DNA of 18,188 nt from an uncultured Ruminococcus sp. (GCA_946183385.1 CAMHBN010000007.1:1-18188); one strand, 5' to 3'; counted from the stretch's first letter, positions 6,630 to 13,451 are shown. A program made the numbers and translations. Notes: generated by a model not told the origin, from the sequence alone.

Positions 6630-6887
6630 CCTGTGCTTTGCTATTTCCCTGTATTTTTCACGCGTGGCAAGCCCTCCGCGGATATGCCGCTCCTGCTTGT
6701 TCACCTCGAGTACGTCCCTGACGAGCGCATACAGCTCGGGGTCTTCTTTTTTCAGCCGCTCGCTGACGTCCTTGTGCACCGTGCTCTTTGATATGCCGAA
6801 CTGCTTCGCGGCGGCGCGGACGGTCGCCCTGTTGTCGAGTATGTATCGTCCGAGCGTGACTGCCCGCTGAGCGGGTGGTATTTTCAA
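6618..6887 (-). CDS. spoIIID: Sporulation transcription factor SpoIIID
   Basis: An 89-residue DNA-binding protein with the helix-turn-helix TVRAAAKQFGISKSTVHKDV and the conserved basic tail RHIRGGLATREKY. This is the SpoIIID signature: in Bacillus the equivalents are VSKSTVHKDLTERL and RHLRGGEATKLKY. SpoIIID acts in the mother cell after engulfment, switching sigma-E genes and activating sigK. Start choice: GTG at 6896 overlaps the AAGGAG ribosome site (6896-6901) and ATG at 6893 is only 2 nt from it. The TTG at 6887 is 8 nt away and gives the same N-terminal length as Bacillus SpoIIID, so TTG is preferred. A sigma-E-like promoter lies at 6923-6951. Its presence argues that the organism forms endospores. 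Confidence 0.93.
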   Translation of the reverse strand: MKIPPAQRAVTLGRYILDNRATVRAAAKQFGISKSTVHKDVSERLKKEDPELYALVRDVLEVNKQERHIRGGLATREKYREIAKHRRGY

Positions 6888-6922
6888 GTGCATCACTCCT
6901 TCGTCTGTTCTGCGGACAATAA

Positions 6923-6951
6923 TATATATGCAGAATAAACGGAGAAAATGA
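6923..6951 (-). promoter_or_regulatory. Sigma-E-like promoter of spoIIID
   Basis: On the minus strand TCATTTT (6945-6951), 14 bp, then CATATATA (6923-6930). The Bacillus sigma-E consensus is KMATATT, about 14 bp, CATACAnT: 6 of 7 and 5 of 7 informative positions agree. In Bacillus spoIIID is itself a sigma-E gene, so the match fits established biology. Confidence 0.5.
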
Positions 6952-6990
6952 GTTCATTTCAGCACCGTAAGAATCGCGACAGCCGAAAAA

Positions 6991-7173
6991 TCAGTTCTGG
7001 TGGCGGACTACCCCGTACTCGTCGTCGAGACGGTAGTACGGACAGGCGTAGTTAGTGCCCTGTATGAAGCGTCCCATCTCGTCCTCGTCGAGGTCTACCA
7101 TACATACGTAGCAGTCGCAGTCCTCGTCGTAGACGTAGTTGGTGCAGGTCTCGCAGTTTGTTGCAGTTTTCAT
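6991..7173 (-). CDS. Small Cys-rich protein (DUF6472-like, probable zinc binding)
   Basis: 60 residues with Cys at 7, 10, 19, 21, 24 and 44. The pattern is CETC near the start, then CDCYVC, a very acidic stretch (DLDEDE) and CPYYR near the end. This looks like the short clostridial family annotated DUF6472, recalled from memory and not searched. A CxxC pair plus a later Cys pair would fit a zinc-bound fold. The function is unknown. The ATG is preceded by AAGGGAG at 8 nt. It has its own promoter (7250-7278) and a roughly 70 nt leader with a UUCG hairpin (7194-7209). It lies between gerAC and spoIIID, but there is no evidence that it belongs to sporulation. Confidence 0.75.
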   Translation of the reverse strand: MKTATNCETCTNYVYDEDCDCYVCMVDLDEDEMGRFIQGTNYACPYYRLDDEYGVVRHQN

Positions 7174-7193
7174 AGTTATGCTCCCTTATGTAT

Positions 7194-7209
7194 CGGAGCC
7201 GAAGCCCCG
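7194..7209 (-). promoter_or_regulatory. UUCG hairpin in the leader of the small Cys-rich gene
   Basis: On the minus strand CGGGGC-TTCG-GCTCCG forms a 6-bp stem (one G-U) with a stable C(UUCG)G loop, 10 nt before the AAGGGAG ribosome site. It could stabilise the leader or tune initiation. It is not followed by a U-tract, so it is not a normal terminator of gerAC. Confidence 0.4.
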
Positions 7210-7249
7210 TTTTATCCGAAAATCAAGCTGTTGACGTTCGCTACTGCCT

Positions 7250-7278
7250 ATTCTACCACATATCAGCACATTTTTCAA
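7250..7278 (-). promoter_or_regulatory. Promoter of the small Cys-rich gene
   Basis: On the minus strand TTGAAA (7273-7278), 17 bp, then TAGAAT (7250-7255) with an upstream TGG, making an extended -10. It begins right after the gerAC stop codon. Confidence 0.65.
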
Positions 7279-7288
7279 GTGCGGACAT

Positions 7289-7822
7289 TTATTCGATAGT
7301 CACCTTCCCGACAAAGCCCTCCCGCGAGAGCTCGGGCACCTCCGCACGTCTGTCGCCGCTGAGCAGCCCGCCGAGCACGGTCACGATGTCGCACCTGCCG
7401 AGGAGCTCCTGAGCCTGTGCGACCTTCACCGCGCCCTCGAGCTCCTCGGGCTTCCTCGCTGAGAGAAGAGCCGCTCCGCTGCCCGCGGGACAGGCGACGA
7501 TGCACGACGGCGACACCTTCCACTCATTCAGCATAAAATCGAGCGTTGCGGCGCTGTCACAGCCGTCGAGGACTATCAGCTCCGTGTAGCCCGTGAATAT
7601 TCTGTGCCCGCCCGCGAGCTCCGCCGCCGTGCGTGCCGCCTCGGGCGAATCAGCCGCGACGGTCACGGGTTCGTCCTCGTCTGAGAAGAAGGCGAGCGTT
7701 ACCGTGTCACTGCCGATGACCGCCGCGCGGAGGTAGCTCTTGTCGCTGACATTGCCGTCCGAGGCACAGCCCGTGAGAAGTCCCGCCGCGAGCAGTACGG
7801 GCGCGAATCTAAGCCTTTTCAT
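7289..7822 (-). CDS. gerAC: Short GerC-type spore germination lipoprotein
   Basis: 177 residues. The N-terminus is a lipoprotein signal with a good lipobox (LLTGC, Cys19). The body resembles the N-terminal domain of GerAC proteins: VSDKSYLRAAVIG, AAELAGGHRIFTGYTELIVL and the region around ADSPEAARTAAEL. Full GerAC proteins are about 370 residues with a second, C-terminal domain; here the protein stops after domain one. The DNA beyond the stop is the promoter of the next gene, so no detached second half is present. It may be a natural minimal form or a degraded one. The start overlaps gerAB by 14 bp, and an AGGAGGTG ribosome site lies upstream. It would sit on the outer face of the inner spore membrane with the A and B subunits. 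Assignment rests partly on operon order. Confidence 0.75.
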   Translation of the reverse strand: MKRLRFAPVLLAAGLLTGCASDGNVSDKSYLRAAVIGSDTVTLAFFSDEDEPVTVAADSPEAARTAAELAGGHRIFTGYTELIVLDGCDSAATLDFMLNEWKVSPSCIVACPAGSGAALLSARKPEELEGAVKVAQAQELLGRCDIVTVLGGLLSGDRRAEVPELSREGFVGKVTIE

Positions 7823-8819
7823 GCTTCAGTACACCTCCTCTGAAAAACGATTCCGCGGGCACAGCGAGAAGTGCCGCAAGTCCTGCCGCCGCGTAAAGTC
7901 CTGTGCTCTCCGACGGCGAGCCGATGAACGCTCCGACCGCGACCATCACCGCGAGGGCAAGGGTACACCTGAAGCGCCGCAGACGCGGTATCGTCAGCGC
8001 GGCAAGGTACTCTGCCGCCGAAGCCTGCACCGCCGCCGTGTACACTGCGAACACCGAAAAAACCGTCAGGAAGAGCGAATCCGTGCGCTGGACGGGGAAG
8101 GGCTGTGAGAGCTGTGCCGCCGACGCTACGGGGAAATCGAGCACATCCATTATCCCTCCCGTCACCATTACAGCCGTGAACAGCACCACGAACGAGAGCA
8201 CCGCCTTGCAGGTGAAATAGAGAGCGGCGGCGTCCGTCCTGTCACCGTCGGTAAAGCCGAGCAGGACGACAAAGCTCCCGAGCCCGCCGCTTGCCGCGAA
8301 GCCGTGTATCAGCTCGCGCGGGAGATCGCTGCCGGCGGGGCGGAGGATATTGCTCATATCGGACTGTATCCCCGCGCTGACGACAACTATCGCCACGCAG
8401 ACCGCTCCGAGTCCCGCCGCTATGACAGCCGAACGCGCGAGCGCCTTTATCCCCGTCGATGACACATACACGCACACCGCCGCGATAAGCCCGCCCGTGA
8501 GGAGTCTGCCCCATAAGCCCGAATCCTCGTATGGGATATAGATGACGGAGCTCGTCTGCCACAGCATGGCGAAGAGACTGCCTCCCCAAATCAGCACATA
8601 AGCAAGAAGGGCAAGGCGCACCGCTCTGCCGCAGTCGGCGAGGGTGTGTCCGCGGTCGTAAAGCCTCGCGAGGGGGAGCGCGAGAAAGAGCTGTATCAGG
8701 CTGCCCGCCGCGAATCCGACCGCCGTCATCACGCATATCCCGCAGTGCAGACAGAACAGCGCAAATGCGTCCCCGATGAGCATTATCGCCGCGAGCTGAA
8801 GCTTACTTATCCTGTTCAT
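7809..8819 (-). CDS. gerAB: Spore germination permease subunit (GerAB/YkvK-type)
   Basis: 336 residues, strongly hydrophobic with about ten membrane segments, like the APC-superfamily GerB subunits that bind germinants (usual length about 365). It starts ISKLQLAAIMLIGDAFALF, matching the family N-terminus. Later landmarks are FAASGGLGSFVVLLGFTDG and the conserved Pro-rich region DVLDFPVASAAQLSQPF, which corresponds to the family segment on which a helix break is expected. The ATG at 8819 has GGAGG 6 nt upstream and overlaps gerAA by 17 bp, and its own end overlaps gerAC. This is the usual A-B-C order of gerA operons. The germinant cannot be predicted. Confidence 0.85.
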   Translation of the reverse strand: MNRISKLQLAAIMLIGDAFALFCLHCGICVMTAVGFAAGSLIQLFLALPLARLYDRGHTLADCGRAVRLALLAYVLIWGGSLFAMLWQTSSVIYIPYEDSGLWGRLLTGGLIAAVCVYVSSTGIKALARSAVIAAGLGAVCVAIVVVSAGIQSDMSNILRPAGSDLPRELIHGFAASGGLGSFVVLLGFTDGDRTDAAALYFTCKAVLSFVVLFTAVMVTGGIMDVLDFPVASAAQLSQPFPVQRTDSLFLTVFSVFAVYTAAVQASAAEYLAALTIPRLRRFRCTLALAVMVAVGAFIGSPSESTGLYAAAGLAALLAVPAESFFRGGVLKHEKA

Positions 8820-10269
8820 GGTAAGCCTCCACTGTGAAGCCGCGGCGGAGCATCTTCCTCATGCCGAGCCGCACCGCCGTGTCGCCCGTGCCAGCCGCCG
8901 TGAACGGCGACAGCGGAGCTGTGAACGGAAAGCCGTAGTCCTCGGTCGCGCAGATGTTTGTCAGCACCGCGCACGCGAGCAGGCTTATCCCGAACACGCC
9001 CATTATCCCGCCTGCAACGAGGAATGCGAGCCTTAGCACAGTCACCTGCGGCGCGAGGTCGGGGACGACGAGTCCGCCAAGTACCGCGAGCGCCGTCATC
9101 GTGAGGAGCGGCGTGCTCACCAGCCCGGACTTCACCGCCGCGTCGCCGATGATAAGTCCGCTGATTATGCTCACTGCTCCGCCGACGGGCTTGGGCAGGC
9201 GTATCCCTGCTTCGCGTATCATCTCGTACATCAGCAGGACTATCAGTGCCTCCGCCAGTATCGGGAGCGGCGCGTCCTTTTCCGCGTCTGCAAGGAGCAT
9301 GAGGAGCGTGCTGTTGAGGAGCTCGGGGTGGTGCATGACTATCGCGGTGTACACGGCGGGGAGCAGCACCGCGATGATGAACGCCCCGTACCTCAGCCAC
9401 CTGCCGAAAACCGCGTAGTACGGCTTGTAGGCGTAGTCGTCGAGGGTGTGGAAGCTCTCGCAGAGCAGGCGCGGCACGGTTATCGCGTAGGGCACGCCGT
9501 CCACGAGAACGGCGACCCTGCCCTCTATCAGCTTCGAGCACAGCACGTCGGGGCGCTCGGTCACGCCCGCAGAGCTGAACAGCTCAAAGCTCTGCTTCTC
9601 CAGAAACGGACGGATATAGCCCGTCGAGAGCACCGATTCGAGCTTTATCCCGTCGAGCGAGCGGCGAATGCGGTCGAGCAGTCGGACGGGCACACGGTCG
9701 CGCATATAGCACAGGCAGATGTCGGTGCGGCTGCGCTCGCCCTTGACCATGAGCTCCATGACGAGCTCGGGCGATTTCAGCCGCCGCCTTATCAGCGACA
9801 TATTCGTGCGGACAGTCTCGGTGAAGCCCTCGTGGCTGCCCATGATGTTGCCCTCGCCCGCGGGCTCCTGTATGCCGCGCGAGGCGTAGCCCTGCACTCC
9901 GAATGCGAGGGCGAAGTCGGCTCCGTCCGCGATAAGCACCGCAAATCCCGAATTCAGCAGGCGGAAGAGGGCGTCGTAGTCGTGCGCCTCGGGGCGGTCG
10001 GTCGAGAGCAGCAGATTCGTCTGTATATAGCGGAAGAGCTCGGCGGCGCTCCCCTGCGGAGCTATGCCCGTGACGGGCGTGAGTATCATCTCGGCGGCTG
10101 TCTGCGACGAGACCATGCCCTCGCAGCAGATCAGCGCACAGCTTATCCCACCTGTGGTGAACTCGTTTACGAGCACGTCCGACGAGCCGCCCGAGAGCTC
10201 CTTTATCATTGCGATGTTGTCGCGCAGTCCCGAGGGTATCGGGAGCTTTTCACGTTCATTCCGTGTCAT
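8803..10269 (-). CDS. gerAA: Spore germination protein, GerA family (A subunit)
   Basis: 488 residues, the normal length for GerAA. The cytosolic N-terminal part holds the family signature EPAGEGNIMGSHEGFTETV, then RTNMSLIRRRLKSPEL and GERSRTDICLCYM. The C-terminal half has five or six membrane helices and the LPKPVGGAVSIISGLIIGDA motif, followed by AAVKSGLVS. In other spore formers the A subunit forms an oligomeric ion channel opened by germinant binding to subunit B. The ATG at 10269 follows a GAGGTGAG ribosome site. A sigma-G-like promoter is directly upstream, so the whole operon should be expressed in the forespore. gerAA, gerAB and gerAC overlap at each junction, indicating one coupled transcript. 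Confidence 0.93.
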   Translation of the reverse strand: MTRNEREKLPIPSGLRDNIAMIKELSGGSSDVLVNEFTTGGISCALICCEGMVSSQTAAEMILTPVTGIAPQGSAAELFRYIQTNLLLSTDRPEAHDYDALFRLLNSGFAVLIADGADFALAFGVQGYASRGIQEPAGEGNIMGSHEGFTETVRTNMSLIRRRLKSPELVMELMVKGERSRTDICLCYMRDRVPVRLLDRIRRSLDGIKLESVLSTGYIRPFLEKQSFELFSSAGVTERPDVLCSKLIEGRVAVLVDGVPYAITVPRLLCESFHTLDDYAYKPYYAVFGRWLRYGAFIIAVLLPAVYTAIVMHHPELLNSTLLMLLADAEKDAPLPILAEALIVLLMYEMIREAGIRLPKPVGGAVSIISGLIIGDAAVKSGLVSTPLLTMTALAVLGGLVVPDLAPQVTVLRLAFLVAGGIMGVFGISLLACAVLTNICATEDYGFPFTAPLSPFTAAGTGDTAVRLGMRKMLRRGFTVEAYHEQDK

Positions 10270-10285
10270 TTTCTCACCTCGGGGA

Positions 10286-10315
10286 TAGTATGCCCGAAGA
10301 TGACGGGATTATCAC
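10286..10315 (-). promoter_or_regulatory. Sigma-G/F-like promoter of the gerA operon
   Basis: On the minus strand the -10 is GGGCATACTA (CATACTA at 10286-10292), an exact match to the forespore consensus. 17 bp upstream is GTGATA (10310-10315), matching the gnATR core. Transcription would start about 10-12 nt before the ATG, leaving a very short leader that still carries the ribosome site. Confidence 0.6.
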
Positions 10316-10331
10316 AGCCGCCGCAAAAACG

Positions 10332-10364
10332 AAAAAAGCTCCGCACTGCCGAGCGCGGAGCTTT
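10332..10364 (-). terminator. Intrinsic terminator of the glycosyltransferase unit
   Basis: On the minus strand AAAGCTCCGC/GCGGAGCTTT (10 bp, 10-nt loop) runs into TTTTTT. It begins at the stop codon of the 10366-11136 gene and separates this unit from gerAA. Confidence 0.9.
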
Positions 10365-10365
10365 G

Positions 10366-11136
10366 TTAAGACGATTTTTTGAAATGCTTTTCGTGAAACG
10401 AGGTCAGCTCATGCCTTACGATATAGTACCTCAGCTTGAGCTTGTAGTACAAGCCGATATTCCCGTGCATGGTCGTTGTATTGAAGTATTTCATACCGGG
10501 GTGCATCTTTATAAGCTTTATCGCATTCAGGAAATACCTGCGGTCAAGGGAGGCGCCGCTCGAACGGTGCCACAGCTTTACGGGGAGCACCGCACAGAAG
10601 CTGCCGCTTTCCTTCATGCGCACACACAACTCCTCAACTATGAGATGGAAGCCCTCAAGCTTGTCAGTGAAGCCGTATTTTTCAAGAGTCTCCTTTCTAA
10701 TGATAAAGCAGCACGCGTCAACAGTCTGGACGGTCACGCAGTCTCTTCCGTTGAAGTGGTCGGGTATCATTATCGGCGGCACTCCGTGCTCTATGCGGGA
10801 GATATAGTTCTCAATCCTGAATTCCTTCTCCTCCACCCCTGCCACTCCGAACAGCTGTATCGAGGGATCTTCCGCCTGCTTCTTCTCGGCAAGCCCGATG
10901 AACCCCCTGAGGAAATCGCTCTGCATGAACCTTACATCGGGGTGGACAAACATCAGCCAGTCGCCCTTTGCTCTCTCCAAGCCCTTGTTGTACGCCTTCC
11001 GGAGCGAGTCGAACTCGGAGCCTGTATTGTCTATGCAGACCGTCTCGAAGTCGATGCCCTCCTGCGCTGCCACGCTCGGTCCCAACCATTCATCGTATAT
11101 TTCTTTATTGTTCACGACAGTTATTATCGAGACCAT
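10366..11136 (-). CDS. Family 2 glycosyltransferase
   Basis: 256 residues of GT-A type. The N-terminus MVSIITVVNNKEIYDEWL is the usual GT2 beta-strand start. The nucleotide-site region is FETVCIDNTGSEFDSL, and AKGDWLMFVHPDVRF stands where most GT2 enzymes have a DxD metal motif. Here the motif reads HPDV, so the metal site is atypical. The later part contains DACCFIIRKE and EGFHLIVEELCVRM, typical acceptor-region motifs of this class. A GAGGGAG ribosome site lies 7 nt before the ATG. It follows the other glycosyltransferase after 24 bp, so the two form one unit, probably adding sugars to a surface polysaccharide or glycan. The donor and acceptor are unknown. Confidence 0.82.
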   Translation of the reverse strand: MVSIITVVNNKEIYDEWLGPSVAAQEGIDFETVCIDNTGSEFDSLRKAYNKGLERAKGDWLMFVHPDVRFMQSDFLRGFIGLAEKKQAEDPSIQLFGVAGVEEKEFRIENYISRIEHGVPPIMIPDHFNGRDCVTVQTVDACCFIIRKETLEKYGFTDKLEGFHLIVEELCVRMKESGSFCAVLPVKLWHRSSGASLDRRYFLNAIKLIKMHPGMKYFNTTTMHGNIGLYYKLKLRYYIVRHELTSFHEKHFKKSS

Positions 11137-11160
11137 AGACTCTCCCTCTCAGCCGAAAGC

Positions 11161-12084
11161 TCAGATATACCAGAGCTGACCTATTATCCTTACAAGATCG
11201 CTTTTCAGATACTGTCCCCTTATGAGACAGAACGCCCTTTGCACCTTGAACGGTTTGCTGTACATGGAAATAAAGCCGTTCAGCTGCTCCGCTCTTTCCC
11301 TTTTCAGTTTATCCCCGTATCTTTTACGGAAAAGCTTTGCCTGATACAGATACAGGTACTTCATATCCCTTGTCTTCTTATCGAAGAATTTATCAATAAC
11401 ATATCGGGGCGATCTCACGTCAACTGCTCCGACCTCGTTGTCTCCGTGCTGGCGGTAGAGCATGACAACATCGGGGATATGCCTGATGACTCCGCAGCTG
11501 CCCGCGATAAGAGCCAGCCACCAGTCGTGCATAAGTATCCTTTCATCGTATCTGCCGCACATCGAATACAGCGCCCTGTTGCACATCATCAGGCAGCCTG
11601 TTGCGTAATTCTGCACAAGGAGATGAGAGAAGTCCAGCCTGTATCTGCTGATCTGATTGTTTCTCTCGTTGAAATGGGTATCATTCAGCTTCTCGTCAAC
11701 GATCCGATAGTTCGCAAACACCAATGCGGGAGTGTCCCTGCTCGCCTTTTTTTCGATCCTTGTCATTGCCTTGTATGCAGTCTCTATCTTTTCGGGCAGC
11801 CAGACATCGTCCTGATCGCAGAACATTATGTACTCAGTCGAAGCGCATCCTATCAGATGAAAGAAGTTTTTAGCCGCGCTCCCGCACGTTTTACCGTCGT
11901 CGATGAAGACGCATTTGTCGGGATACATCTCAGTGTACTTCTTTATGATACCGACAGTCCCGTCCGTTGAACCGTCGTCGTGTATGAGTATCCTGAAGTC
12001 CCCGAATGTCTGCGACAGAATGGAACGAAGCTGTTCTTCCAGATATTTCGCGCCGTTATATGTTGCCAGTAATACTTCGACCAT
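11161..12084 (-). CDS. Family 2 glycosyltransferase (rhamnosyltransferase-like)
   Basis: 307 residues. The GT2 hallmarks are clear: VEVLLATYNGAKYLEEQL at the start, ILIHDDGSTDGT for nucleotide binding, MFCDQDDVWLPEKI with the DxD-like QDD motif, and MHDWWLALIAG in the acceptor region. Proteins with this DQDDVW/HDWW combination are usually rhamnosyl- or other deoxysugar transferases of cell-surface polysaccharides; the sugar is inferred. An ATG at 12093 directly abuts CGGAG, too close for use. The ATG at 12084 is 9 nt from it and gives the normal family N-terminus. The C-terminal 90 residues are basic and may associate with the membrane. It is first in the unit after the promoter at 12139-12167. 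Confidence 0.88.
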   Translation of the reverse strand: MVEVLLATYNGAKYLEEQLRSILSQTFGDFRILIHDDGSTDGTVGIIKKYTEMYPDKCVFIDDGKTCGSAAKNFFHLIGCASTEYIMFCDQDDVWLPEKIETAYKAMTRIEKKASRDTPALVFANYRIVDEKLNDTHFNERNNQISRYRLDFSHLLVQNYATGCLMMCNRALYSMCGRYDERILMHDWWLALIAGSCGVIRHIPDVVMLYRQHGDNEVGAVDVRSPRYVIDKFFDKKTRDMKYLYLYQAKLFRKRYGDKLKRERAEQLNGFISMYSKPFKVQRAFCLIRGQYLKSDLVRIIGQLWYI

Positions 12085-12138
12085 TTCCTTCATCTCCGTT
12101 TGTCATATCCGCATACTGCGCGGCTACGTTATGAGTTA

Positions 12139-12167
12139 AGCATACCACATCGTGCTGCCGATGTCAA
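12139..12167 (-). promoter_or_regulatory. Promoter of the glycosyltransferase unit
   Basis: On the minus strand perfect TTGACA (12162-12167), 17 bp, then TATGCT (12139-12144) with an upstream TGG forming an extended -10. Confidence 0.7.
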
Positions 12168-12181
12168 GGCGCAGCACGCAC

Positions 12182-12217
12182 AAAAAAAGGGGACACCATA
12201 TGGTGTCCCGCCTTTTT
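12182..12217. terminator. Bidirectional-type terminator after the XRE gene
   Basis: A perfect 20-bp palindrome GGGACACC-ATAT-GGTGTCCC (12190-12209) has AAAAAAA on the left and TTTTT on the right. It ends the minus-strand XRE transcript with TTTTTTT, and could stop a plus-strand transcript as well. Confidence 0.9.
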
Positions 12218-12452
12218 ATTGCTGCGTGTCGGCGAGCTCGCTGCCGCCGTCGTCAATGAATTCGAGCAGGTCGCCGGGCTGACAGCTGAGGGTCTTGCAT
12301 ATCGCCTCAAGTGTGGAGAAGCGTATCGCACTGACCTTGCCTGTTTTCAGCTTTGAAAGATTGACGTTGCTCACGCCTACCTTCTCGCTCAGCTCGTTAA
12401 GGCTCATTTTCCTGTCCGCCATGACGCGGTCAAGTCTGAGGATTATCGACAT
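12216..12452 (-). CDS. YozG-like XRE-family helix-turn-helix regulator
   Basis: A 78-residue single-domain Cro/CI-type regulator. Helix-turn-helix: MSLNELSEKVGVSNVNLSKLK, followed by FSTLEAICKTLSCQPGDLLEF, the typical end of the small YozG/HTH_26 class. The GTG at 12461 lies inside the AAGGAGGTG ribosome site; the ATG at 12452 is 8 nt from it and is preferred. It follows the DUF2975 gene directly with no room for a promoter. YozG-type regulators are regularly paired with DUF2975 membrane proteins in Firmicutes, and here the pairing is preserved. The AACGATAA/TTATCGTT sites upstream of the operon are the obvious candidate operators, which would make it autoregulated (inference). Confidence 0.9.
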   Translation of the reverse strand: MSIILRLDRVMADRKMSLNELSEKVGVSNVNLSKLKTGKVSAIRFSTLEAICKTLSCQPGDLLEFIDDGGSELADTQQ

Positions 12453-12465
12453 ATACCGCACCTCC

Positions 12466-13164
12466 TTATAAAGTCTCGTCGGATTCCTGCTGGAGGTCCT
12501 TGCCGTGTGCGAATACGTAGCCGAGCATGAGGACTGCGAGACCTGCTACTATCGTAGTGAGGTTGAGGCTTGTGAGCACTCCGTAGCCTATCATTACCCA
12601 GCCGAACACCTTCATCTTCTTTACGATGTCATCGGTGAAGGGAGTTTCGCACTTTGAAAGCTCCTTGAATACACGGCGAGCAAAGAAAAGAGTTACGGCT
12701 GTAGCAACGATAGAGATGAATGCTTCGAGCATTTTTAACGAGAGCTTGCGCTTTATCGCACCCTTGTCGAACTCGCCGAAATCGCCTGTGAGCTTGAAAG
12801 TTGCGCCGTTATCACTGGTTTCTACCTCGTCAACATCGAGTGACCAGATACCGCCGAAGTCGATCTTATCGTCCGAAATAGTGATTCCCTCCTGGTCAAC
12901 GTCGACACGGAAACCGTTCTGGTTATTTTCGCTGAAGTGGTAATTGGCAGTCTTGATACCGAAATCCATGTCTTCCGCTTCGACTGTGACTACTGCATCT
13001 GCATTGCCCGAGAGCTTAATTTTGTCCATAGGGAAAGCGAGTATCCCTATCTCTACGATTATGAGGCTTACGAAGCCCACGATGCAGAAGATGAAGGCGA
13101 TAGTGCTGATGATCGAGCAAGCCTTGCCGATTCCGTTGATAGCTTTCATGTTTGAGTTTTTCAT
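12466..13164 (-). CDS. DUF2975-type membrane protein
   Basis: 232 residues. One membrane segment near the start (about 18-43, FIFCIVGFVSLIIVEIGIL), an external-type middle domain rich in acidic residues, then three membrane segments at about 147-167, 187-205 and 208-222. The end FAHGKDLQQESDETL and the segment CETPFTDDIVKKMKVFGW match the DUF2975 pattern (PFT...V..L and a polar E..D.T tail). The family usually has four helices and no known function. The open frame extends to 13218, but the ATG at 13164 has a perfect AAGGAGG 9 nt upstream, so the upstream part is leader. It is co-transcribed with the XRE regulator behind the strong promoter at 13219-13247. The pair may act as a membrane sensor plus repressor, which is inference. 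Confidence 0.82.
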   Translation of the reverse strand: MKNSNMKAINGIGKACSIISTIAFIFCIVGFVSLIIVEIGILAFPMDKIKLSGNADAVVTVEAEDMDFGIKTANYHFSENNQNGFRVDVDQEGITISDDKIDFGGIWSLDVDEVETSDNGATFKLTGDFGEFDKGAIKRKLSLKMLEAFISIVATAVTLFFARRVFKELSKCETPFTDDIVKKMKVFGWVMIGYGVLTSLNLTTIVAGLAVLMLGYVFAHGKDLQQESDETL

Positions 13165-13218
13165 AATAATTTCCTCCTTTTTTCGGTGGAGGGATTTGTT
13201 ATTCCCTCCGTTGAGCAT

Positions 13219-13247
13219 ATAATACCACGGATATTAACGTTTGTCAA
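13219..13247 (-). promoter_or_regulatory. Strong promoter of the DUF2975-XRE operon
   Basis: On the minus strand perfect TTGACA (13242-13247), 17 bp, extended -10 TGGTATTAT (TATTAT 13219-13224). The palindromic operator at 13255-13271 begins 7 bp upstream of the -35. Confidence 0.8.
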
Positions 13248-13254
13248 TAGTTAT

Positions 13255-13271
13255 TTATCGTTTAACGATAA
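13255..13271. promoter_or_regulatory. Operator 1: TTATCGTT-T-AACGATAA palindrome
   Basis: A perfect 8-1-8 palindrome directly upstream of the DUF2975-XRE promoter. The same 8-mer recurs three times at 13330-13356. It is a likely binding site of the XRE regulator encoded in the operon. Confidence 0.6.
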
Positions 13272-13329
13272 TTATTGTATGCTTGCATATAAATGCTGCT
13301 TCCAAAACATACCACTCTTGTACAAAATA

Positions 13330-13356
13330 AACGATAATTATTTATCGTTTATCGTT
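13330..13356. promoter_or_regulatory. Operator 2: three AACGATAA/TTATCGTT copies
   Basis: AACGATAA (13330-13337), TTATCGTT (13342-13349) and TTATCGTT (13349-13356, sharing one base). The first two form an 8-4-8 inverted repeat. The cluster ends 16 bp before the -35 of the plus-strand RNA promoter, so it could affect both directions. Confidence 0.55.
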
Positions 13357-13372
13357 AAAATGCGGCTGCCTA

Positions 13373-13400
13373 TTGACATTTTCTGAATTTATGCTATAAT
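13373..13400 (+). promoter_or_regulatory. Promoter of the plus-strand antitoxin-like RNA
   Basis: Perfect TTGACA (13373-13378) and perfect TATAAT (13395-13400) with a 16 bp spacer and a TGC extended -10. Transcription would start near 13407. Confidence 0.8.
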
Positions 13401-13408
13401 ATAAATAA

Positions 13409-13436
13409 AGAGTACTGCGATAAGCGGTTCTCCCTC
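13409..13436 (+). repeat. 5' module copy A of the convergent RNA pair
   Basis: AGAGTACTGC (13409-13418) followed by GCGGTTCT and CCCTC (13424-13436). The same ordered blocks occur in inverted orientation at 13568-13606. Confidence 0.7.
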
Positions 13437-13451
13437 ATTTATAGTTATATA

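Noticed and set aside
9328..11970. 880-codon open frame on the plus strand
   Set aside because: It is antisense to gerAA and both glycosyltransferases, which have clear family motifs, ribosome sites and promoters. It has no recognisable domain and crosses two terminator/promoter regions. It is a mirror frame produced by codon bias.
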